NCBI RefSeq assembly: GCF_900102515.1
Contig: NZ_FMVS01000025.1
Location: forward strand, 1-64,000
DNA length: 64,000 nt
Source of the DNA: Butyrivibrio sp. INlla14
GTDB taxonomy: Bacteria > Bacillota > Clostridia > Lachnospirales > Lachnospiraceae
Reading direction: 5' to 3'
Part shown: positions 55,473 through 64,000 of the stretch, piece after piece
Position numbering within the stretch: the stretch's first letter is position 1
Layout: each line of letters starts with the position of its first letter
The notes under the pieces: generated by a model
Told to the model about the DNA's origin: nothing
The model's input: only the letters and a program-made list of their open reading frames with translations
The model's database searches: none
Translations under genes and position numbers: made by a program

Positions 55473-55517
55473 TCAAAGATAAACAAAAAATATTAAAAGG
55501 CGTGGGGGAGTCCTGAA

Positions 55518-57197
55518 ATGAAACTAAAACGTATGTGGCCTGGTTTATGCATCTTGATTGTCTTTATTCTTTTTGATGTGGTGATGGTGGCAAGTTCTAG
55601 CTTCTTTTCAGGACTTTTTCCATTAGGAGAAATGACACTTACATATTCCTTGATCCTGACAGTCTTGGGTGTGCTTATGATGAGCATACTTACATTTCTG
55701 GCAGGAAGGATATGTGACCATATTGACCTTAGAGAATTGTCAGAGACAATGGGTGTCAAAATAATCTATGTTTTGATGCTCATAGCTATTTTTGTAGGCG
55801 GGATATTCTACAGACTGGATGTAGTATCCAGATCTTTGGCTTCTCCAGGGGGGAAGCTTTCGCTATTTGAAAATGCCCAGATTGGAAGTAATCTGGCTAG
55901 TAATGAATATGATCTGTTGTCTATAGTCTACTCAAGTCTTCTTAGGTCTGTGCTTTTTTTTACTGGTAATAATATAGCGGTTTCATTTTTCTTCCAAATT
56001 GCACTTTTTATGATCTTTGTTCTTCTTGGAACAATTACAGCAAGGCTTCTTTTAGGCAAGGCTGCGGCTATTATCTTTGCGGCCTATACTTCTTTTATGC
56101 CTATATTTGTAGAAGACCTTGGCAATCTGATAATAGGAACTAATGAACTATTTTTGGTTCTTCTTGGGATAGAGCTTTTGGTAATTTCTATATATCTTAA
56201 GAATGTGTCAGATGGCAAATATACATCTGGATGGTTTATCATTTGGTATGTTTTTGTTGGCATGGTCGTGGGATTTATGACCTATCTTGATGCCGGAACT
56301 ATAGTTGTTGTCTTGCCACTTCTTTTATCTGCTCTGTTTATGGCTGGAGATTATGAGCATACAGGTGCGAAAAGCTTTTTGTTCGTGGTGCTTGCCGGAT
56401 TGCTTACATTTGCAGCTATGATAGCTCAGGAAGCCGGATTTTCCATGTTTGTTCCGGTTATTAAAAACTGGGCACAGTATTATTTCCATAACGTGATGAC
56501 CTTTAGCATGTTCTGGACTTATACAAACTACAAGATCATTTATGTGATCACCTTTATAGTAATGTCCGGAGTTCTTGTGGGATTTTTCAGAAACAAAAAC
56601 TTTGGAAGAGTATCTCCATGGCTCCTTTCGACAATCCTTGTGTTTATGGTAACTCCCTTCTTTGGAGCAACCAGAATGAATGACCAGCTTGTAGTAACTG
56701 TTTTCTTTGCATTTGTGGTTGCTTGTGTGGTTTCACTAATTGCGCTTACCAGAAAAGAGGAAGTATATAAGACTGTTTCCGAAGATGAAAAGAGTCAGCT
56801 TCAAAAAGAGGCAGAGTCTATGGTTACTGGCACAATAGTTGTTGAGCCTGAGACAGGTAATAATATTTCGAAAGATAGCGAAATATCTAAGGATGACCAA
56901 CATCCTCGCTTTGTTCCAGAGGGAATGGTTCTTCCTACAGGAGCTGAGGATGAGATGGATATTGAAAAAACCAATATGAAGATGCCTGAATTTAAGGGCA
57001 AGATTGCGCTAAGTTCAGGACGTGTAAAGGATGATTTTGATAAAGATAAGATAAAAATGCCCAAGGAAGAAATTAAGAGGGCTCATCCTACCAAACATAT
57101 AGACAGGAATCGGCTTAAGGATAAAGTACGTCCTGAAGAAATAAAGAGAGATGATTTTGATCTGCCTTATAAAGAAGGCGATGATTTTGATATATAA
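55518..57197 (+). CDS. Polytopic membrane protein with charged C-terminal tail, GT-C-like
   Basis: A 559-residue protein with about twelve hydrophobic helices (about 7-425) and a cytoplasmic tail (about 426-559) rich in Lys, Asp and Glu (PRFVPEGMVLPTGAED; MPKEEIKRAHP; ends DDFDI). Such tails are common in Lachnospiraceae membrane glycosyltransferases of the GT39 type, but the external-loop Asp motif that would prove this is not clear (RLDVVSRSLASPGG is in the right place). Function is therefore unknown. GGGGGAG precedes the ATG. It starts 45 bases after yebC and is followed by a peptidase gene 31 bases on. Confidence 0.6.
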   Translation: MKLKRMWPGLCILIVFILFDVVMVASSSFFSGLFPLGEMTLTYSLILTVLGVLMMSILTFLAGRICDHIDLRELSETMGVKIIYVLMLIAIFVGGIFYRLDVVSRSLASPGGKLSLFENAQIGSNLASNEYDLLSIVYSSLLRSVLFFTGNNIAVSFFFQIALFMIFVLLGTITARLLLGKAAAIIFAAYTSFMPIFVEDLGNLIIGTNELFLVLLGIELLVISIYLKNVSDGKYTSGWFIIWYVFVGMVVGFMTYLDAGTIVVVLPLLLSALFMAGDYEHTGAKSFLFVVLAGLLTFAAMIAQEAGFSMFVPVIKNWAQYYFHNVMTFSMFWTYTNYKIIYVITFIVMSGVLVGFFRNKNFGRVSPWLLSTILVFMVTPFFGATRMNDQLVVTVFFAFVVACVVSLIALTRKEEVYKTVSEDEKSQLQKEAESMVTGTIVVEPETGNNISKDSEISKDDQHPRFVPEGMVLPTGAEDEMDIEKTNMKMPEFKGKIALSSGRVKDDFDKDKIKMPKEEIKRAHPTKHIDRNRLKDKVRPEEIKRDDFDLPYKEGDDFDI

Positions 57198-57228
57198 AAT
57201 AAAAACATGAAAGGTTTACTAAAAGTAA

Positions 57229-60159
57229 ATGAGATTAGAAGATTTAAAGACCTATGAGATAGTAGAAAGCCGTAGGATTGAGGACCTTAATTCTGACAGC
57301 TACATCTTAAGACATAAGAAGACAGGAGCCAGAATAACACTCCTTTCTAACGATGATAATAACAAGGTATTTACAATAGGTTTCAGGACACCACCCAAGA
57401 ATTCTACTGGAGTTGCCCATATTATAGAACACACTGTTTTATGCGGGTCTAAAGAGTTCCCTTGTAAGGATCCTTTTGTGGAACTGGTAAAGGGGTCACT
57501 TAATACATTTTTGAATGCAATGACATTTCCTGACAAGACTGTTTATCCTATTGCCAGCTGCAATGATACTGATTTTCAGAATCTGATGCATGTATATCTT
57601 GATGCAGTTTTTTATCCTAATATTTACAAGACTGACAAAATCTTTAAGCAAGAGGGATGGCACTATGAGATGGAAGATGAGTCATCAGATCTTACTATCA
57701 ACGGTGTTGTCTATAACGAGATGAAGGGAGCTTTCTCATCTGCAGATGATGTGCTCTCAAGAGAAATACAGAATTCTCTTTATCCTGACACAACCTATGG
57801 AATCGAATCCGGTGGAGATCCTGATGTTATTCCAGAACTCACTTATGAGGAATATCTTGATTTCCATAGAAAATATTATCACCCTTCAAACAGCTATATT
57901 TATCTCTATGGTGATATGGATATGGCGGAGAAACTTGATTATATTGACAAGAATTATCTGTCAGCCTTTGATCATCTTGATGTTGACTCTGAGATTGGAC
58001 TTCAGAAGGCCTTTGATGCTCCAAGGGAAATTCATAAGCCTTATTCCATCATGGAGAGCGAGCCACTTGAGGATAATACATTTTTGTCCTATAACTGCAG
58101 CGTAGGCTCACCTCTTGACAGAAAGCTCTATGTGGCCTTTGACATCCTTGATTATGCTCTTTGTTCAGCACCTGGAGCACCTATTAAAAAGGCTCTTATC
58201 GATAAGGGAATAGGACAGGATGCGTATAGTGAATATGATAATGGCCTGAGACAGCCTGTTTTTTCCATCATTGCCAAGAATGCCAATGCTTCTCAGAAGG
58301 AAGAGTTTGTAGGTACAATTAGAGAAGTATTAGAGCAGCAGGTAAAAAATGGAATTGATAAGAAAGCTCTTTTGGCTGGTCTTAACTTTGATGAGTTCAA
58401 GTACAGAGAGGCTGACTTTGGAAGGTTCCCTAAGGGCCTTCTCTATGGGCTTCAGGTATTTGACAGCTGGCTTTATGACGATGCTAAGCCATGGATAAAT
58501 GTAGAAGCTAACGACACCTTTGCCGAACTTAAAAAAGAAGCAGAGGGAAGATATTTTGAGGAACTGATAAAGAAGTATCTTCTTGATAATCCTCACAGGA
58601 CTGTAGTTCTTTTAGAACCTGTAAGAGGTCTTAACGAAGCCAAGGATGAAGAGCTCAAGAAAAAGCTCTCTGACTACAAGAACTCTTTATCACAGGAAGA
58701 AATAGAGAGAATTGTAAGGGAGACTAAGGAACTTAAAGATTATCAGGAAGCTCCTGATGATCCTGAAGATCTTAAAAAGATCCCTCTTTTGAAACTTTCA
58801 GATCTTAAAAAAGAAGCAGAGAAATTTATCTATGAGCTCAAGGAGTACAAGGGAATAAAGATTCTTCATCACAATGTGTTCACAAATGGAATCGACTATG
58901 TGAACTTTGTCTTTGACCTTAAGGACATTGATGTCAAGTACATTCCTTACGCATCTGCTCTTAAAAAGGTGCTTGGAATGCTGGATACAGAGAACTTTAG
59001 CTATGGTGATCTCTACAATGAGATCAATATATATACAGGCGGTCTTTCAGGATCTATCAGCACCTACACAGATTCGGCTGATGTGAACAAGTTTGAGACA
59101 GTCTTTGAGATAAGCGTTAAGGTTCTTCATGACAATCTGGATAAGGCTTTTGACCTGGTAAAAGAAATCATTACTTCAACTAAGTTTGATGATGTGAAGA
59201 GACTTAAGGAAATTTTTGGAGAGCAGTATGCAAGGCTTCAGTCAGATCTTTCATCTGCTGGACATCAGACTGCAGCTCTTCGTGCCATGAGCTATGTTTC
59301 TCCTGCTGCTGTAGTGTCAGATAATGTGAGTGGTATCGGCTATTTTAGACATCTTGAGAAGCTTAATAAGGATATCTGCACTGATGAAGGGGCCAAAGAG
59401 ATAATTGAAACCTTAAAGATGCTTAGTAAGGCAATCTTCAGGGCGGATAATCTTTTGATAGATATTACAGGAACTGACAAGGAGTATGCTGGAATTCCTG
59501 AAAATAGCAAGAAGTTTGCGGATTCTTTGAATACAGAAAAAAATGATCTTGGCAAACTCGAGATAAAGCCTGTCAAAAAGAATGAAGCCTTTAAGACTGC
59601 AGGTCAGGTGCAGTATGTGTGCAGGGCAGGTAACTTCTCATCCAAGGGCCTTAAGTATAATGGCGCACTTAGAGTACTTAAGGTGATGATGGGGTATGAC
59701 TATCTTTGGAAGAATATAAGAGTAATAGGGGGCGCGTATGGATGCATGAGTAGTTATGCCAAGAATGGCGACAGTGCTTTTGTGACATACAGGGATCCTA
59801 ATCTTAAGAATAGTATAGGTGTGTTTGAAAAAGCTGCTGACTATCTCAGGAATTTCGATGATGATGACAGAGCAATCCTGCAGTATATAATTGGAGCTAT
59901 CTCAGACCTTGATACACCCAAGACACCTGCTGGCAAGGGAGCATATGGCCTTACAGCTTTCCTGTGTAATGCCAAGATGGAGAACATCCAGAGAAATCGT
60001 GATGAGCTTCTTGGAACTACTAAGGAGACAATCAGGGGGCTTGCTGATTATGTAGATGCCTTTATGAAGGATGAATGCCTGTGTGTTATAGGAACAAATG
60101 ACAAGATTGAAGAGGCAAAAGAACTTTTTGATAATGTAGAGCAACTTGTAAACAGATGA
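57229..60159 (+). CDS. M16C zinc metallopeptidase (PreP/insulinase family)
   Basis: A 976-residue peptidase of subfamily M16C, close to presequence-protease type. The inverted zinc motif HIIEH is at 64-68 (VAHIIEHTVLCGSKEFP) and the third ligand Glu is near residue 164 (VVYNEMKGAFSS). The typical PreP segments FLNAMTFPDKTVYP and ESGGDPDVIPEL are present; two homologous halves enclose the chamber. It degrades peptides inside the cell; no signal peptide is seen. No good ribosome site precedes ATG 57229 (only an A/T-rich AAAGG stretch). Confidence 0.93.
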   Translation: MRLEDLKTYEIVESRRIEDLNSDSYILRHKKTGARITLLSNDDNNKVFTIGFRTPPKNSTGVAHIIEHTVLCGSKEFPCKDPFVELVKGSLNTFLNAMTFPDKTVYPIASCNDTDFQNLMHVYLDAVFYPNIYKTDKIFKQEGWHYEMEDESSDLTINGVVYNEMKGAFSSADDVLSREIQNSLYPDTTYGIESGGDPDVIPELTYEEYLDFHRKYYHPSNSYIYLYGDMDMAEKLDYIDKNYLSAFDHLDVDSEIGLQKAFDAPREIHKPYSIMESEPLEDNTFLSYNCSVGSPLDRKLYVAFDILDYALCSAPGAPIKKALIDKGIGQDAYSEYDNGLRQPVFSIIAKNANASQKEEFVGTIREVLEQQVKNGIDKKALLAGLNFDEFKYREADFGRFPKGLLYGLQVFDSWLYDDAKPWINVEANDTFAELKKEAEGRYFEELIKKYLLDNPHRTVVLLEPVRGLNEAKDEELKKKLSDYKNSLSQEEIERIVRETKELKDYQEAPDDPEDLKKIPLLKLSDLKKEAEKFIYELKEYKGIKILHHNVFTNGIDYVNFVFDLKDIDVKYIPYASALKKVLGMLDTENFSYGDLYNEINIYTGGLSGSISTYTDSADVNKFETVFEISVKVLHDNLDKAFDLVKEIITSTKFDDVKRLKEIFGEQYARLQSDLSSAGHQTAALRAMSYVSPAAVVSDNVSGIGYFRHLEKLNKDICTDEGAKEIIETLKMLSKAIFRADNLLIDITGTDKEYAGIPENSKKFADSLNTEKNDLGKLEIKPVKKNEAFKTAGQVQYVCRAGNFSSKGLKYNGALRVLKVMMGYDYLWKNIRVIGGAYGCMSSYAKNGDSAFVTYRDPNLKNSIGVFEKAADYLRNFDDDDRAILQYIIGAISDLDTPKTPAGKGAYGLTAFLCNAKMENIQRNRDELLGTTKETIRGLADYVDAFMKDECLCVIGTNDKIEEAKELFDNVEQLVNR

Positions 60160-60178
60160 TTTTATGGGGGAGGGAGTT

Positions 60179-61150
60179 ATGAAAAAGAGACTTGGACTTG
60201 TTAGTGCAATTTCTGTAGCAGCTTTATCTATAATGATGTCTGCCTGCGGCAGTAGTAAGGGCGATAGCTTTGCCACATCAGCAAGCTATGCACCTCAGGA
60301 AGCCTATGATACAAATGGAGTGTATGACTATGAAGCGGCTGAATTTGCGGAAGAAGCCAAGATGGCAGATAACTCTTTTGACCAGGCAGAACAGGTTGTT
60401 GATACATCAAGAAAACTTATAACTACAATGAATATCAGCACAGAAACTGAGGATCTTGATCTGGTTCTATCTGGTGTACAGAATAAGGTCAAGGAGCTGG
60501 GCGGATACGTTGAGTCCAGCAATATCTATAATGGTAGCAGCTATTCTGGAAGAGTCAGCAATAGAAGTGCAAGTCTTTCACTTCGCATTCCGGCAGATAA
60601 GCTTGAACAGTTTGTGGTGACACTTGATGAGGGCACTAATATCACAAATAAGTCAACGAATGTCGAGGATGTAACTCTTTCCTACGTTGATATTGAGAGC
60701 AGGAAAAAGGCTCTCAAAGCAGAGGAAGCAAGGCTCCTTGAAATTGTTGAGTCTGCAGAGACAGTTGAAGACATTATCAAGGTTGAAGAGAGGCTGTCGG
60801 AAGTCAGATATCAGCTTGAGAGCATTGAATCTCAGCTTAGAACCTATGACAATAAGATTAACTATTCAACCGTTTACCTTGATATTACTGAGGTGACACA
60901 GTATACACCTACTGAGCAAAAAGGTGTGATAGAGAGAATTGCTGAGGGTTTTGTAAATAGCTGTAAATCAGTATGGAATGCGATTGTTGAGTTTTTTGTA
61001 TGGTTTGTGATCCATATTCCACAGATCATAGTTTTGGGGCTTGTTGTAACAGTTATAATTTTGCTGATCAAGAAAATCAAGCATAAGAAAAGTCCTAAGA
61101 CAGGAACTACTCCTGACAATAATAAAAACCAGCAAAACAGCAGCAAATAA
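60179..61150 (+). CDS. DUF4349 lipoprotein
   Basis: A 323-residue lipoprotein: signal peptide with lipobox (IMMSAC, Cys at 24), spacer, a DUF4349 domain (about 72-245, with RKLITTMNISTETEDLDLVL and LRIPADKLEQFV), a helical hairpin with charged heptads in its middle (about 170-220), and one helix near the C-terminus (about 270-300) followed by a Lys/Asn-rich tail. The family's function is unknown. I start at ATG 60179 because GGGGGAGGGAG precedes it; an upstream in-frame ATG at 60164 would place that site inside the gene. Confidence 0.85.
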   Translation: MKKRLGLVSAISVAALSIMMSACGSSKGDSFATSASYAPQEAYDTNGVYDYEAAEFAEEAKMADNSFDQAEQVVDTSRKLITTMNISTETEDLDLVLSGVQNKVKELGGYVESSNIYNGSSYSGRVSNRSASLSLRIPADKLEQFVVTLDEGTNITNKSTNVEDVTLSYVDIESRKKALKAEEARLLEIVESAETVEDIIKVEERLSEVRYQLESIESQLRTYDNKINYSTVYLDITEVTQYTPTEQKGVIERIAEGFVNSCKSVWNAIVEFFVWFVIHIPQIIVLGLVVTVIILLIKKIKHKKSPKTGTTPDNNKNQQNSSK

Positions 61151-61161
61151 GAAAGGCAAAG

Positions 61162-62244
61162 ATGGAGAATAATTTTAAAACAGGTTTTGTAACACTTATA
61201 GGACGTCCAAACGTTGGAAAGTCTACACTTATGAATCACATGATCGGGCAGAAGATAGCTATCACATCTAATAAGCCCCAGACTACCAGAAACAAGATCA
61301 TGACAGTGTATACAGATGATTCATGTCAGATGATCTTTCTTGATACACCAGGTATTCATGAGACCAAGAACAAGCTTGGAGAATATATGACCAAGGTAGC
61401 CAAGAGCACTCTTGAGGAAGTTGATGTGGTTCTTTGGCTTGTGGAGCCTAGCACATTTATAGGTGCAGGTGAGAAATCCATTATCGAAGAGCTTAAAAAG
61501 TGCAGAAAACCAGTTATTCTCGTCATAAATAAAATAGATACTGTTTCAAAGGATAACCTTGAGAAATTCGAAGATGCCTATAGAAAAGAGATGGACTTTG
61601 ACAGAGTGATTTCTGTAGCAGCTCTTAAGGGACAGCATATAGATGAACTTATGAACGCTATCAAGGACCTTCTTCCTTTTGGACCACCTTTTTATGACGA
61701 AGAAACACTGACAGACCAGCCTGAGAGGCAGATTGCGGCTGAAATAATCAGAGAGAAGGCACTTCGTCTTTTACAGGATGAGGTTCCTCATGGAATTGCG
61801 GTGACAATCGAGACCATGAGAATGCGTGAAAAGAAGGTTGAGGAACCAAAGAAAAAGAAAAACAGACATCAGCATCCTCCTAAAAAGAGCAAGCTTGAAG
61901 CTATGGCTATGGAAGCAGAAAACTTAGATTATGGCTATGAAGACCAGGATGGACCGGTTGTCCTTGATATTTCTGCAATCTCACAACCTGATGAAGCGTA
62001 TGACCCTGATGGAATCATGGATATTGATGCAACTATAATCTGTGAGAGAGACTCCCACAAGGGCATTGTTATAGGCAAGGGCGGAGCAATGCTTAAAAAG
62101 ATTGGTTCTGCAGCCCGTAAGGACATTGAAGAGATGGTGGGATGTAAGGTCAATCTTCAGCTCTGGGTCAAGGTAAGGCGCGACTGGAGAGATGACAAAA
62201 CCCAGATGAAGAGCTTTGGTTACGATATCAGAGATTTAAAATAA
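61162..62244 (+). CDS. era: GTPase Era with an insertion in the KH domain
   Basis: A 360-residue Era, which helps 30S ribosome maturation by binding the 3' end of 16S rRNA. G motifs: G1 GRPNVGKST (14-22), G3 DTPGIHE, G4 NKID; switch region NKPQTTRNK. The KH domain (about 195-360) has the usual GKGGAMLKKIG. Family members are about 300 residues; here about 60 extra residues (about 224-285) sit inside the KH domain, first basic (KKKKNRHQHPPKKSK), then acidic. The reading frame and codon use are unbroken there, so the insert is real. The start lies 11 bases after the DUF4349 stop. Confidence 0.95.
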   Translation: MENNFKTGFVTLIGRPNVGKSTLMNHMIGQKIAITSNKPQTTRNKIMTVYTDDSCQMIFLDTPGIHETKNKLGEYMTKVAKSTLEEVDVVLWLVEPSTFIGAGEKSIIEELKKCRKPVILVINKIDTVSKDNLEKFEDAYRKEMDFDRVISVAALKGQHIDELMNAIKDLLPFGPPFYDEETLTDQPERQIAAEIIREKALRLLQDEVPHGIAVTIETMRMREKKVEEPKKKKNRHQHPPKKSKLEAMAMEAENLDYGYEDQDGPVVLDISAISQPDEAYDPDGIMDIDATIICERDSHKGIVIGKGGAMLKKIGSAARKDIEEMVGCKVNLQLWVKVRRDWRDDKTQMKSFGYDIRDLK

Positions 62245-62309
62245 AACTAATTTGGTATATGTGCTGGTATAAGGCACTTTGAGATTATACTGGCAATATG
62301 GAATGAAAT

Positions 62310-62963
62310 ATGGAAGATTTTGTGATCGTCCGCGGCATAGTATTAAAGCATGCACCAGCAGGAGACTATGACTGGGTTGCTACGATCTTTACTGCAGAAA
62401 GGGGCAAGATAACAGCTTTTGCCAGAAGTGCCAGAAAGCCTTCAGCCAAGCTTTCAGGGTTGGTTGAACCTTTTTGTTTTGGGACTTTTAAACTCTTTGC
62501 AGGTAAGAATTCATATACGATAGTTGAGGCGGACATAGAAAACTATTTTGAAGGATTCAGAGGTGACTTGGAAGGTGCCTGTTATGGCACCTTTTTTCTT
62601 GAATTGTGCTCCTTTTATACTAGGGAGAATAATGAGGACAAGGAGCTTTTAAATCTTTTATACTTTTCGTTGAAAGCTCTTTTAAAGAACAGTATTCCTA
62701 ATAGACTTGTCCGGTGTATTTTTGAACTGAGAGCTCTTTTGATCGAAGGAGAATATCCTGGTATTCCAGATAGGGCAGGCATTTTGGATTCCACACGGTA
62801 TGCTATGAATTTTATCACAACAAGCCCGCTTAATAAGCTGTTTTCTTTTTCACTTACTGATGAAGTACTGGACCAGCTTGATATCATAACTAAGGAATAC
62901 CGGCAAAAGTACATAGACAGGCCGCTAAAAAGCCTTGAAATGCTTGAGACCTTTGAGTATTGA
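62310..62963 (+). CDS. recO: DNA repair protein RecO
   Basis: A 217-residue RecO, which loads RecA with RecR in RecFOR repair. The N-terminal OB fold (about 1-80; VRGIVLKHAPAGDYDWVATIFT, GKITAFARSARKP) is clear; the helical C-terminal part follows. The protein is shorter than the usual 240-250 residues and lacks the zinc-binding cysteine cluster found in many RecO proteins. Its place directly after era is common in Firmicutes. The ribosome site is weak. Confidence 0.9.
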   Translation: MEDFVIVRGIVLKHAPAGDYDWVATIFTAERGKITAFARSARKPSAKLSGLVEPFCFGTFKLFAGKNSYTIVEADIENYFEGFRGDLEGACYGTFFLELCSFYTRENNEDKELLNLLYFSLKALLKNSIPNRLVRCIFELRALLIEGEYPGIPDRAGILDSTRYAMNFITTSPLNKLFSFSLTDEVLDQLDIITKEYRQKYIDRPLKSLEMLETFEY

Positions 62964-62988
62964 AAAAGAAAAACTATTTGGATATAAT
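62960..62988 (+). promoter_or_regulatory. Promoter for the small lipoprotein gene
   Basis: -35 TTGAAA (62960-62965), 17-base spacer, -10 TATAAT (62983-62988), 40 bases before the GTG start at 63028. The -35 overlaps the recO stop codon. Confidence 0.75.
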
Positions 62989-63027
62989 AACGTTGTTTGT
63001 ATTTTTTTAGGTTTATGAGGGAAAATT

Positions 63028-63630
63028 GTGAAAATACTAATTAAAAAGGCTTTATGCCCAGTGCTTTCTCTTTTTATGGTGACTCTGACATTGGTTGGCT
63101 GTGGTGCTGACAAGGATAGAGAGACCAGAGTAACCCTTGACAAGGACGGGGGAGTAGTCAGCACAATTTATGAGAGTTTTGAGCAGGACTATTATGATAT
63201 TTCTGAGCTTTCTGATATGGCGGCGGAGGAAATATCATACTATAATTCTGAATACATTTCTCCCAGGATTACACTTGATGAGACGACGAGGATTGAGGAT
63301 GAGCCCTATGTGAAGCTTGTTATGACCTTTGACAGTTGTCTGGATTACTCTCATTTTAATCAGGAACTTTTATTTTTTGGAACTGTTCAGGACGCAGTAG
63401 AGAATGGGTATGAGTTGTCTGCGGCCCTCGTAGACAGGGAAGGCAACAAGATCGATCTTGGAAGCGGAGACTTTCTTGACAGACATATTGTGATATCAAG
63501 TGAAAAGGTTATAATTGATACACCATATAATATTGAGTTTATGACAAGTGGTGTTACTTTAAGAGACAAAAAGGAAGCTGATTTGACCAATGTACTTTCT
63601 GACAGTGTTCAGCTGCTTCTTTCAAAATAA
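63028..63630 (+). CDS. Small lipoprotein of unknown function
   Basis: A 200-residue lipoprotein: N-terminal basic region, hydrophobic core and lipobox LVGC (Cys at 25), then an acidic beta-rich domain that I do not recognise (VSTIYESFEQDYYD; VKLVMTFDSC; GVTLRDKKEAD). The start is GTG at 63028, with a GAGGG site about 7 bases before it. It has its own good promoter and lies between recO and glycyl-tRNA synthetase. Confidence 0.75.
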   Translation: MKILIKKALCPVLSLFMVTLTLVGCGADKDRETRVTLDKDGGVVSTIYESFEQDYYDISELSDMAAEEISYYNSEYISPRITLDETTRIEDEPYVKLVMTFDSCLDYSHFNQELLFFGTVQDAVENGYELSAALVDREGNKIDLGSGDFLDRHIVISSEKVIIDTPYNIEFMTSGVTLRDKKEADLTNVLSDSVQLLLSK

Positions 63631-63684
63631 TATTATGTTTACTTACGGCAGCTGATGATTTATGGCGCCGCGGAATGGAGGATT

Positions 63685-64000
63685 ATGGAAGCAAACGCAA
63701 AAACAATGGACAAAATTGTAGCCCTGGCTAAGGCAAGAGGATTCGTATATCCAGGATCAGAGATTTACGGAGGTCTGGCCAATACTTGGGACTATGGTAA
63801 TTTGGGCGTTGAATTCAAGAACAATGTAAAGAAGGCATGGTGGCAGAAATTTGTACAGGAGAACCCTTACAATGTAGGTGTTGACTGCGCAATTCTTATG
63901 AACCCACAGACATGGATTGCCTCAGGACATCTTGGCGGTTTCTCAGATCCTCTTATGGATTGTAAGGAGTGCCACGAGAGATTCCGTGCTGATAAGATCA
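63685..64000 (+). CDS. glyS: Glycyl-tRNA synthetase, 5' part (cut by window end)
   Basis: The first 105 codons of a dimeric (archaeal/eukaryal-type) glycine-tRNA ligase. The sequence reads [20 protein letters not shown], then [18 protein letters not shown] and [16 protein letters not shown], which are hallmarks of the single-chain alpha2 type. AATGGAGG stands 3-4 bases before the ATG. The frame stays open to the end of the window. Confidence 0.95.
   Translation, partial: MEANAKTMDKIVALAKARGFVYPGSEIYGGLANTWDYGNLGVEFKNNVKKAWWQKFVQENPYNVGVDCAILMNPQTWIASGHLGGFSDPLMDCKECHERFRADKI

Overview
The window reads as a chromosomal segment of a low-GC, Gram-positive anaerobe of the Lachnospiraceae, most like Butyrivibrio or a relative. 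The clues are an A/T-rich genome with strong GGAGG ribosome sites, a NifU-like/GGGtGRT gene pair, a Rex redox repressor, CIRCE-controlled groESL, a carboxyspermidine-type polyamine operon, GGDEF proteins with 7TM sensor parts, and a giant secreted pectin-degrading enzyme. The assignment is an inference from gene content; no database was searched. Genes are densely packed and mostly on the + strand. I see no tRNA, rRNA, CRISPR array, insertion sequence or prophage.

Layout. 1-2.1 kb: Fe-S scaffold-like protein plus GGGtGRT protein. 2.2-7.0 kb: three cyclic-di-GMP type proteins (two overlapping 7TM-GGDEF genes and a convergent gene with a degenerate GGDEF). 7.1-8.5 kb: NfeD/SPFH membrane-domain pair. 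8.6-12.2 kb: heterodimeric ABC exporter. 12.2-17.5 kb: phosphoesterase, large membrane protein, acyltransferase-3 and an SH3b-SGNH lipoprotein, probably envelope modification. 17.5-21.0 kb: Ser-rich unknown, SIMPL protein, then groES-groEL behind a promoter and CIRCE operator. 21.04-21.45 kb: structured non-coding stretch with a four-armed palindrome. 21.45-27.9 kb: MMPL/RND transporter plus a 1324-residue GLUG-repeat surface protein. 28.0-37.1 kb: polyamine operon (arginine decarboxylase, SpeE-like aminopropyltransferase, carboxyspermidine dehydrogenase, carboxyspermidine decarboxylase, an unknown membrane-anchored protein, agmatine deiminase, N-carbamoylputrescine amidase), interrupted by two large RNA/DNA hairpins. 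37.1-38.0 kb: Hsp33. 38.4-46.2 kb: one 2601-residue secreted protein combining a rhamnogalacturonan acetylesterase (CE12-like) and a rhamnogalacturonan lyase (PL11-like). 46.3-50.6 kb: rex with its own operator, a coiled-coil protein, NAD(P)H-hydrate repair enzyme and alanine racemase. 50.6-53.3 kb: membrane J-domain protein divergent from a TrkA-N/RyR-type membrane protein. 53.3-64 kb: CNNM/CorC protein, YebC, a polytopic membrane protein, M16C peptidase, DUF4349 lipoprotein, Era, RecO, a small lipoprotein and the start of glycyl-tRNA synthetase, cut by the window edge.

How it fits together. The polyamine genes spell a route arginine -> agmatine -> N-carbamoylputrescine -> putrescine -> carboxyspermidine -> spermidine, needing aspartate semialdehyde instead of decarboxylated SAM; the extra SpeE-like enzyme without SpeD in the window is the odd part. 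The giant CE12-PL11 protein would deacetylate and cleave rhamnogalacturonan I backbone at the cell surface, held by choline/glucan-binding type repeats. The most unusual signals are the giant fusion enzyme, the two long palindromes (after groEL and across the speE stop codon), the SpeE active-site substitution, the Rex autoregulatory site, an enlarged Era, and the acyltransferase-3/SGNH pair.
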